Shown piece by piece: positions 56,142 to 64,000 of a DNA stretch of 64,000 nt. The notes beneath the pieces are model-generated. The model was not told the DNA's origin and made no database searches. It saw nothing but the letters and a program-made list of their open reading frames with translations. Numbering within the stretch: the stretch's first letter is position 1; each line of letters begins with the position of its first letter. Source of the stretch: Ceratodon purpureus (Eukaryota > Streptophyta > Bryopsida > Pseudoditrichales > Ditrichaceae). Position numbers and translations under genes: made by a program. The stretch lies in the NCBI GenBank assembly GCA_014871385.1, contig CM026426.1:84970927-85034926 (forward strand), written 5' to 3'.

Positions 56142-56466
56142 TCTGTTGAACTCCTGTCCTAAATGCAACCGCAAGTCTTTGGTCAACACATCTTTGTATT
56201 TTTCAATAACTTTCATTATGTTTCGAGGCACCTTAGGCCCAATTACACCGGGTTGCTTAGTGTCATCAACATAAGCTTCCTTCAGCACGAACACAAAATG
56301 AACATCTCCTAACTCTTCAGGAGTTTGTACCAAACAAATTGCCTTACCCGTCAAAACAGGGAGAGTTGTATGTGGGACCGTCGTCGACCCTGGAATATAC
56401 CTTGATCGGTTGCATTTAGGACAGGAGTTCAACAGACCAAGGTATATTCCGGGGTCGACGACGGTC
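56142..56466. mobile_element. Chimeric insertion with inverted TNP2 duplication
   Basis: The TNP2 zinc-ribbon coding sequence is interrupted after CPKCNR. The inserted ~265 bp ends with an inverted copy of the flanking TNP2 DNA: 56,142-56,172 matches 56,407-56,438 in reverse, and 56,375-56,404 is the reverse of 56,438-56,466. Read on the minus strand, the insert is TNP2 (NSCPKCNRSRYIPGSTTVP) fused to TPEELGDVHFVFVLKEAYV then PRNIMKVIEKYKDVLTKDL, the latter like the pol linker just before reverse transcriptase in Ty3/gypsy elements. A template-switch or retro-mediated chimera is the likely origin. Confidence 0.7.
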
Positions 56467-57328
56467 CCAGCTTCTATTACTAGGTATTTTCCTCTGGTGC
56501 CCAAACTTGTACGAATTTACCGATGTCCCAAACTGTCAGAGTTGTTGGAGCATCATGCGAATGCTCCTTTTGATGGGAGAAACATGACGTCTGTTGCACA
56601 TAGTTTTCAGTGGCAAGAAATAACAAGGATGTACCCTGAGTTTGCGGATTACTCATCTCATCTCCAACTTGCTTTGATAGTTGATGGTGTCTGTCCTCAC
56701 AGCCACCAAAATTCAAACCACTCTACATGGATTGTATTAGTGGCAGTTTACAATCTCCCTAGTTGGCTTACTACAAAGAAGTTTTTCCTGAATTTGTCAT
56801 TGTTGATCCCCGGTCCACGAGCACCGACTTCGGAGACATTTGATGTCTATTTGAAACCGCTAGTAATGGATTTATTAAAGCTCTGGCATGGAGTTCCGGC
56901 AATCAATGTGTCTCGGCCCATAGGAGAGCGGGCTTTTACCTTAAGGGCGATGTTGATGTGGACAGTTAGCGATTTCCCAGCCCTCGGTCTTCTCTCGGGT
57001 CACACACTTAAGGGATACTTGGCCTGCTTTGTGTGCGGGGCTGAAGCCTGCGCGGAGCACTCAAGGTTTCTGTCCAAGATGATTTACCTTGGCGCGCGTC
57101 GGTTTCTTCATCCTGCTCACAGGTTTCAGCGTTGTAGAGCCGCATTTAAGGGAGATGCGGAACATCGGCCGCCGCTCGTGAGACGTTCTGGTGCTCAGAT
57201 TCTGGCTGAGGGAAGAATGCGGGACGAATTTCTTCGGAATGGCGGTGTAGAAGACTCAGTTGCAGATCCCGTCAAGGAGCATGGCGTTAAGAGGGCCAGC
57301 GTCTTATTTGCACTTCCTTACTGGAAGG

Positions 57329-58410
57329 TATGTGAAGTGCATATTTTATTTCGTTTTTCATTACTTTGCTTGGTGTCGTTATTGAGCTTCGTCTTATTTA
57401 CGTGGTTGGTCTTATTTAGGTGCTCTGCTTTATTTATGTGATATATCAGCATTCCGCGTTTGGTGTCATTACTGAATTCTGTTTAGTTTACGTCGGTGGT
57501 TTGGATCTTAAAGCATGGATCTCAATCTGGAGGTTCGTTTAATTTATGTGATTCGGCTCATTCAGGTGCTTTTTTTCATATATGTGATTGATCAACATTC
57601 TGTGTTTGGTGGAATTACTGTTTTCGGACTAATTTATGTGCCTGACTTGCATTTCTAGGATTGGTTTTTCTATAATTCTCTCATACTCTTCAGGAGTTCT
57701 GAGAATCCATTAAACGACATACGTAGAAGTCCATGTCTAGTTTAGGAAGATAGTCCTTTTTAAAATTCTCACCAAAATGTATGTCTGTGGGTGCCATCGA
57801 CAGAAGCCTCTGGTACGACTATAGATAGCCCGGATGAAGGGAATTTAATGACCTCTTGAATGCACCGCGGATCACGTTTCATTAGTTCAGAATGATGTCC
57901 ATCTTCGAATGTACTAAAATCAGATAAATGTGGCATTCTTTTCGATGGTCCGTTTCACAATACATACGTAACGTCACTGTCTTTAACTGTTGTCAGTGGC
58001 TTCATGTGTTTATGCAATTTCGAAACTTATATTATACGGTGAGGGGCTATTCTTCAAGTATAGGTCACGATGTAGTTTAATGTCACGTACCTCTAGCAAC
58101 GACCTGAGTGTTCTCGAATTCTTAATTTTTTTCGTTTTTGATTTATTTTTTGTGTTATGACCTGTAGGCGAATACTGTAATTTCTGATTCCGTGTATCTA
58201 ATACAGGGGATGTGTATTTGTTAATGAGGTTGATGTATACCTGTCTGAAACGTCAAGCATACACATGGGATTCATTCATGTTTTAAGTGGACGTAGATTA
58301 TGACTATATGTTTTATCAGTGATGCACGGTATTCTCCCAGTTGTTGCATTATTCCGAAACTGAACCACATTGGAACTGAAATGTTGATCCTGTATGTTTT
58401 CTATGCAGGA
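57329..58410 (+). other. Long TNP2 intron
   Basis: Donor AAG/GTATGT after PYWK and acceptor TCTATGCAG before DLPVKNTVDVTHTEKN. T-rich, with no coding frame or recognised insertion inside. Confidence 0.65.
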
Positions 58411-60414
58411 TCTCCCTGTCAAAAACACAGTTGATGTCACGCACACGGAGAAAAACATAGCCAAAAATCTAATTAGAACTCTTTTCGGAGAAAAGGACAC
58501 ACCCAAGGTTAGGCTGGATTTGCAGTCAAGAATCATCTGGCCTCATCTATGGCTTCGACAAATGAGGGACGACGCCAACAAATCATACATGCCTGATGCT
58601 AAGTATGTTCTTTCGAAACCTGATCGTGAGAAGTTTCTGAAAATTTTAAAGTCTTTGAAAATGCCACGTCACTGCTGCAGTTCACTGTATTCGAAGATAA
58701 GTAAAGGCAAGTTGAGTGGGTTGAAGTCACACGACTACCATGTACTATTATAGGACATCCTTTCACTTTGTCTCAGAGATGTTGGAGATCCACGTACCAC
58801 CGCAACCATAGTTAGACTCAGTAGAATATTCCGTAAAATATGCAGTAAATATGTAGATGTCGAGACACGTGAGACTCTGTTTTTAGAGTGTGCCGAGACA
58901 TTGTGTTTGTTAGAGAAGGAATTCCCCCCTGCTTTCTTTAACGTCATGGTGCATCTGACAATACATGTTGTCGAAGAGCTTTTTCTGTGTGGTCCAGTTC
59001 ACGTTAGGTGGATGTACCCATACGAACGTTATTTCCAAACTCTGAAGGGGTTCGTGAGAAATCTGGCCAAGCCAGAGGGCTGCATGGCAAAGGGCTATGA
59101 AGTGGAGTAGGCCTGCGGGTTCGTGGGGGAATTTGTATCGGATGATGTGGGGAGCTTCAGGAGGGTGTGGGATTCAGAGGAGGATCCTATCCAGAATGAT
59201 GTTGTTCTCGAAGGGAATCCAAAATGCCGCGTCCTTGACTTGCTTCTACAGCGTCACATGCATTCGTTTGTGCTCAAAAATGCAGATGCCATCGAACCTT
59301 ACAGACTGTACGTTTTTTTATTCCTCTTTCATTATCCTGATGCTGTTTGAAGTCAGTGGAGTTGTTTGTTTCCTTCAAGTTCTGGTTATCCTATATACAG
59401 TTAACGTCCTTCATGACCGACACGACATGAAACTTCTACGTATGACCTATTCTTCGCACTCTGCATGCTTACATATTTATGTTCACAACTTCTAATTCAG
59501 GCTCTAATTTACTGCAACGTCGTTTTTGCTTTGGCAGTCGTTATGCTTCGTTGGCACAGGAACGAACTCAAGCACGTCAGCAGTGGCGCTCTCGGCATGG
59601 TGGTCGCGGTGGATCTCGGGCTCCCAATTACCCTATAAACGTAAGTGAGTTACAACCTTTCCCGGATTGGCTGAGGGATACGGTCCAGAATGAGATTGAT
59701 ACAGGAGCCTATGTTGACAAAATGGTTGAAGCGACCTCTAAATTCCCTTCTATGGTCGCCCAAAAATACAAAAGTATGTACTGTTACGGATACCACCTGA
59801 GAGTGAAAAGTGCAGAGACAGGTTTGAAGACATGCGACTCTGGTATAGCAGGAACTTTCATGAGAGATTGCAGAGCAGGTGTTGGAGATCGCAACATTGT
59901 TACTGCACCTGTAGAGTATGTCGGCAATTTGGATGAAATAATTGAATTAGATTATGGCATATTCACTCAAGTAGTTTTAGTTGCTTCTTGGGTAAAAGCA
60001 AACTACATAGGACAGAATGCTACCGTCAAAAAGGATAAGTGGGGATTTACCTTGGCGAACTTCAACAGAATGATAGAATTTGGACAAGATTCGTTTGCTC
60101 TTCCCTCCCATGTGCAGCAGGTATGCTACTCTGATTGTACTGATTCACCCGGCTGGCGTGTTGTTTTGAGGACGGAACCGCGTGGAAGAAGAGTCGTTGG
60201 CTCATTAGGAGACAGGGAAGAGGGATCGCTCTTCGAAGCAGGTGCGAACGAGGACTTCGAAGGACCAAGAGCTCCGGAAATAATATCTGAAAATCCATTT
60301 CGTCCTTCAGATGGAGGCAGGGTGCTTACCTGTGAGAATCTTTTTGAACATATTGAGGCAGAAATCCCCGAAGTTTTCGATAGGACACTCGGTGCGTCGT
60401 CTGAATTTGACTGA

Positions 60415-62461
60415 GGTTTTCCAAGCTTGGACGACATTCCCGCAAACAGTATGTGATACTTTTCTAACGCCATTTTCTGTTGTCGGTTGTTCTTGCATAT
60501 CTTGTTGTACCTTAAGGAGTATACTCTATATACATGTTTGTAAATTCCACTGAAGAGGTATCCCAATGTGGTTCTGATGCCTTTTTTATTTTTACCGCAG
60601 ACGTCTCAGAGAGAATCTAATTGGCCCAGCAATGGACTCGTAAGGGACCCTTAGTTCTCGGAACTGAACGTCACTCTAAGATACAGTATGCAACTTTTCT
60701 CTTTGAGAGTCTGGCGTTATGTAGTACGACCTCATGCCCGAAAATTTACTATTTCTGACCGCATATCCCATGGTGCTTCAACTTTTTGGACCACAGCTGT
60801 GGTTGGATGTTCCACGTGTCTATAGTTGATGTTTTATGAATTTGTATTCCTTGACTTCCCAGAGTACTTGTTTGGAGTGTGTGTATTACTTTCATTTCAG
60901 TGATTAAGCTTTCGTGTCATTCTGTAACGACAAGTGTGGGAGTTGAGATTAAACAGTGCCTGGACACTGTTCCAAAGTATGATTATGCATTTTCCCTTTC
61001 TATCCTCAGTCAGAACTAATCAACTTTTTTAATTTGCAATCTTCAGTTCTTGTATTTATTATGATCTGATGTCCATATCTGTTTCACAATGCTGCACTTT
61101 GCAAATCCTGGAGGTGGTAGCATGTACTTGAATCTATTCAATCGTACCTGTTTTTGAAGATGTACGTGATAATCTATGCCCACGAAAACTAGATATCTGT
61201 CCTCTTCTTTCCACTAATGCGTTTTCACTCAGTACAGATAGTAATTGCTTTCAATGGGTACCACACACTAATTTGCAGCTACATCAGCTGTAATTAGGGT
61301 AATGGAGTGCTTTCCTATAAGAAGGCTGTACTACAATTTATGGGACCATTCAGTAAGGTATCTTTTGCATGCCTAGGAAATCAATCAATTTCTGATTAAT
61401 TTTATTTCTTCTTCTTCAAATATAGACTGATTTTTTTTTATTAATAAACATACTTGAGTCCGATGTCTGTGACGGTGTGCATACTCATGTAGAACCGTAT
61501 AAACCTATTGTGGATTATTGTCGTCATTGCATTTGTGCTTGAATCCGAGTATTTAGGCGTCTTAGGTCATTCAGGATGGTGTTAGTCATCTCCTCTACTC
61601 GGTTTGTGCTTCTTCCTGGGAATCACAATACTGCTGAGCTCCGCTCAGATGTTTCTTTAATTTAATTTTTTTTCCGACTCCCTGAAGTCATTGACGGAAC
61701 TTTTGTTACTTCACAGACAATATTATGTTTGGTCAGAACTTACCTGTTTTCGATTATAGAGTGCAGGGTATTCTGAAGATCTAACTTCTCCAGAGCCGCT
61801 ACTGTTTTCTCTTAGATGAACGGACAGTGGATCTCGTGGTAGCGGAGATTAGACTCATATGTTTTGGTAATATGTCGATGCATTATTTATTTTCAAAACT
61901 CCTTTAGTAATATTGTGTATTTTGGATAGGGACTCCGTTACCCAATGTATTTCTCATATGCACAAGCTTCCAATCATCGTTTGCTAACATAATCTTTTGT
62001 TAAAATCATTAATGTTTTTTTTTTGTTGTACAGGCATTATGGAGTTCAATTGAATCATCTTAATCACTTATCATGATTAAGATGTGATAATCTTACTCAT
62101 GATTTACGGCTCCCACAAACTTGGAGATAATCAGGTACAATCTTCCACACGCAGATATGGGACCTCCTGGGCAAAATCTGTAATCATTCTAATAAGTATG
62201 CCTACACTATGCTCTTTAGTCTAGAAACTGAGCACTCTCGCAGTAGGCAACTCCACCTTCTCAAAGCTTCAAGCCTGTTTCCTCATTTTCTGTATAAATG
62301 AGTTCTTTGCATCCTGTTAACGTGTCTCCCACTGCTACTTTCTCTGCTATCTCTACTGCTCTCATAATTCGTCTTTTTGAGTGTTTTCTTCTACTGTTTT
62401 TTCTCTGAACTTTCCATTGCACAATGTCTTACGATGTCATTGCCTGTCATGGGTTCTGCAG
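60415..62461. other. About 2 kb without recognised genes
   Basis: AT-rich spacer following TNP2. No long frames, no CACTA terminus, and no copies of the CACTA subterminal palindrome. It includes a short hairpin-like ATGATTAAGATG region near 62,060-62,090. Confidence 0.5.
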
Positions 62462-63027
62462 TCCCTCCTCAATGAGGTCGCTCAAGGGCCTGACCTCTGG
62501 GAGTCAATCTTTGCCGATCAGTCCTGGGAGGTTCCGTCAGTTTGCACATTCGCAGATATAAACAACACAAGAGAGGTGTGCAAGATGTGGCGCGACACCA
62601 TCGACGCATCTCGGAGTATGCTACCATCCGACTGGCGCGAGCTGATTACGTTGCGGTGGCGTCTCCGAACTGGGTGGTGAAGGAGGAGTACGAGGCGTAC
62701 GCCTTCAAAATATCCTGGAGCTCCTTCAACACTTCGTGGAAGATGGAGGTGCCTTTCTCCAATGCGCGCCTCCGAAACCAGCCACTTGCGAACCTCACCA
62801 TCTCCGAGCTTCGTCACTTGCGAGAGCGCCTATCCGGCCCTGGGAACACTCCCATCTGGATGGAAGTAGGCAGAAGCTGCAACCTCGCCCCGACATTTGG
62901 GTGGCTCAGTCTGCTCGTGCGTGATAATCCTTCTTCTAACAAGCTCAGGTGTTTCCAGAATGTACTCCCGTTTTTGCTATCCTCGTCAAACAGAGTAGGT
63001 GGTTGCCGTCCCGTTCGTACCTTATAG
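62462..63027 (+). pseudogene. Possible F-box-like gene fragment
   Basis: After an acceptor-like TTCTGCAG, a frame reads SLLNEVAQGPDLWESIFADQ, then SVCTFADINNTREVCKMWRD, similar to the LWxxIF...VCxxWRxxI signature of plant F-box domains. Near 62,640 the coding-like frame switches to ADYVAVASPNWVVKEEYEAY, AFKISWSSFNTSWKMEVPFS and LANLTISELRHLRERLSG, continuing to ~63,027. The switch may be a frameshift or an unseen intron. F-box proteins are substrate adaptors of SCF ubiquitin ligases. Whether this is a host gene remnant or cargo of the CACTA element is not known. Confidence 0.3.
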
Positions 63028-64000
63028 TGAGAGGTTGACCGCAGTTTCTGTAGCTTGGGAGACAGGAGGGACACGTAGGGGTTTTTTGTACTGAGATATG
63101 TAATGCATCAATACCTATGTGTTATGCGTGCAGTTATTCCGGATTGGCCCATACTTGTGCCGTTATAGTCACTGTAGTTTGTCGGCAATTTAGTACTGTT
63201 CAGAAGCATTTTGAACACGTGAATAGGGACAATTCGTCTGTAATACTGTCTCATTCATGTCGAAGCTCTAGTTGTTGCAGGACCTTTGCTGAGTACTTCT
63301 ACATATCCATAGTACTCCTGTCGGACATGTAATTTTAATTTTGGACATTCAATATATGTTCTGAGACATTTTAACTACCACCCTGCCTTTTTCATATTTG
63401 AATGTGAGTGGATGCATATAATGTGATGTACGAATTGTGAATAATTTTTACTTATGGTTTGAAATTATCAGTTGGACCTGATTTCTTTGGTATGTTGTAG
63501 TTGGGAATAAACCGTTATACTGCACACCATTACCTCAGTCAAAACCCTAGCACGAAGAACATGGGAAATCTTAGAGCTAGCTGGGATATGGTCATCTCAA
63601 ATCTACGAAAGCTTCCAGTATCCATCACATCCCCATATCGCAGACATGGACTACTCTATCTACGAAATCTAGGTCAAAATGTCGAAGTGTAAATCTACGA
63701 AACAGTTCCTGCTTCCAACATATCTACTTCAGTCTGCCACGTCGGACAAACGAAGAAGTAGAGAACAAATGTCTGGATTGTATCAAGACTTTTAAGTTGT
63801 AATTCACTACTGCTCTCTTGATATGCGAATTTGGTACCCAATTTTATGATCCTCTCTTGTAAGCAAGATTTTTTATTTGATTTTCTGTTGATGGCTGACG
63901 GATTTCCTTGTAGTGTCTCATTGTCTTCGTGGTTGTCCCAATACAAGCCTGAAAAGTGCGAGTTCACTAGTATCTTCCTACTTCAGCCTAGGCGGTCAGT
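63028..64000. other. No gene recognised
   Basis: Short frames only on both strands. CTTGTAGTG at about 63,908-63,915 superficially resembles a CACTA 3' end but has no matching inverted repeat. Confidence 0.45.

Larger units (their letters stand above)
55605..60414 (+). pseudogene. CACTA TNP2-type transposase gene, broken
   Basis: Exon ~55,605-57,328 encodes SPDFVWPNVDGVEYQQMMYS, LPRTAYELKTMILKLG, HSCRKGHILYEG, a zinc-ribbon-like CPKC (interrupted by an insertion at ~56,173-56,437), then the TNP2/Transposase_21 core (LALIVDGVCPHS, LLSGHTLKGYLACFVCG). After a ~1.08-kb intron, 58,411-59,307 gives the DUF4218 region (FPPAFFNVMVHLTIHVVEEL, HVRWMYPYERYFQTLKGFV). After a further intron (GT at 59,308, AG at 59,537), 59,538-60,414 gives DUF4216 (AETGLKTCDSGIAG, VEYVGNLDEIIELDYG). 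In-frame TAG codons at 55,690, 58,751 and 59,108 and the insertion make it a pseudogene. Phases match at both introns. CACTA transposases cut the element ends and are helped by a TNPA/Ptta-type protein, here at 36-38 kb. Confidence 0.8.
33793..64000 (+). mobile_element. CACTA element, left end; right end outside window
   Basis: Starts with CACTACCAAAAAATTGGAGT, a typical CACTA (En/Spm) terminus, followed by tandem subterminal repeats. It contains a Ptta-like gene (36-38.5 kb, leftward) and a TNP2-type transposase (55.6-60.4 kb, rightward). A 13.1-kb MULE is inserted at 42,141. No convincing right terminus (…GGTAGTG with matching subterminal repeats) was seen, so the element either continues past 64,000 or has lost that end; the right limit given is the window edge. 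Confidence 0.6.

Noticed and set aside
56121-56504. Leftward 127-aa frame as a separate gene
   Set aside because: It is the inverted TNP2 duplication fused to a pol-like fragment, not an independent gene.
63908-63915. CTTGTAGTG as the right end of the CACTA element
   Set aside because: Shares only CACTAC with the left terminus, has no subterminal repeats and no matching 3-bp duplication.
1-64000. tRNA, rRNA or riboswitch genes
   Set aside because: No cloverleaf-like A/B box pairs, rRNA words or aptamer cores were recognised by eye.

Overview
This window is a block of nested and neighbouring DNA transposons from a plant nuclear genome. Evidence for a plant (streptophyte): short degenerate TTTAGGG-type telomere-like tracts near 21.36 kb and 22.23-22.32 kb, spliceosomal GT-AG introns, and plant-type CACTA (TNP2/DUF4218/DUF4216, Ptta) and Mutator-like (SWIM, ULP1) transposon proteins. 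Two large transposase genes look like the DUF7869 family, which to my knowledge is common in seed-free plants and charophytes. A moss or other seed-free lineage is my best guess, but the species is not determined. No rRNA, tRNA, CRISPR or clear host housekeeping gene is visible.

Layout. 1-2.0 kb: decayed fragment of a ParB-like ('GQHS') gene. 2.0-5.7 kb: AT-rich repeats, including a ~2.2 kb unit with ~450 bp inverted repeats (3475-3925 / 5208-5661) that carries one small ORF. 5.76-21.64 kb: element E1. It has a leftward array of three FCP1/NIF-like genes, a leftward frameshifted gene combining a ParB-like domain with a possible methyltransferase-like region, a divergent rightward intact two-exon DUF7869-type transposase (1326 aa), and a small leftward ORF related to the one at 4.5 kb. 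E1 is filled with copies of a 17-bp interrupted palindrome (arms GTCGGC/GCCGAC). 22.9-27.0 kb: element E2, with one intact 945-aa DUF7869-type transposase flanked by copies of a different palindrome (arm TTTAGCTCGA) and a 59-bp palindrome just upstream of the gene. 27.0-33.7 kb: element E3, a Mutator-like transposase with a SWIM finger and two in-frame stops, preceded by four ~171-bp tandem repeats. 33,793 to beyond the right edge: a CACTA element beginning with CACTACC and seven 53-bp subterminal repeats, with a decayed Ptta-like gene and a decayed TNP2 gene. Nested in it at 42,141-55,249 is a complete 13.1-kb Mutator-like element with 310-bp terminal inverted repeats and a perfect 9-bp target duplication (CAGGAATTC). 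It encodes a ULP1-like protease gene and a MULE transposase, both broken. Near 62.5-63.0 kb is a possible F-box-like gene fragment.

The common thread is that each large element carries its own short, mostly palindromic DNA word repeated many times through its non-coding and even coding DNA: GTCGGC-N5-GCCGAC in E1, TTTAGCTCGA-S-TCGAGCTAAA in E2, GTG-W-CAC in the MULE, TGTTCGGGCCCGAACA in the CACTA end. I read these as private binding sites for element-encoded DNA-binding proteins (transposase, ParB-like or anti-silencing factors). In E1 the co-occurrence of a ParB-like gene and dispersed palindromes invites comparison with ParB/parS. The DUF7869-type transposase genes are intact, while the CACTA, MULE and E3 genes carry nonsense codons and frameshifts, so E1 and E2 are probably the younger insertions.
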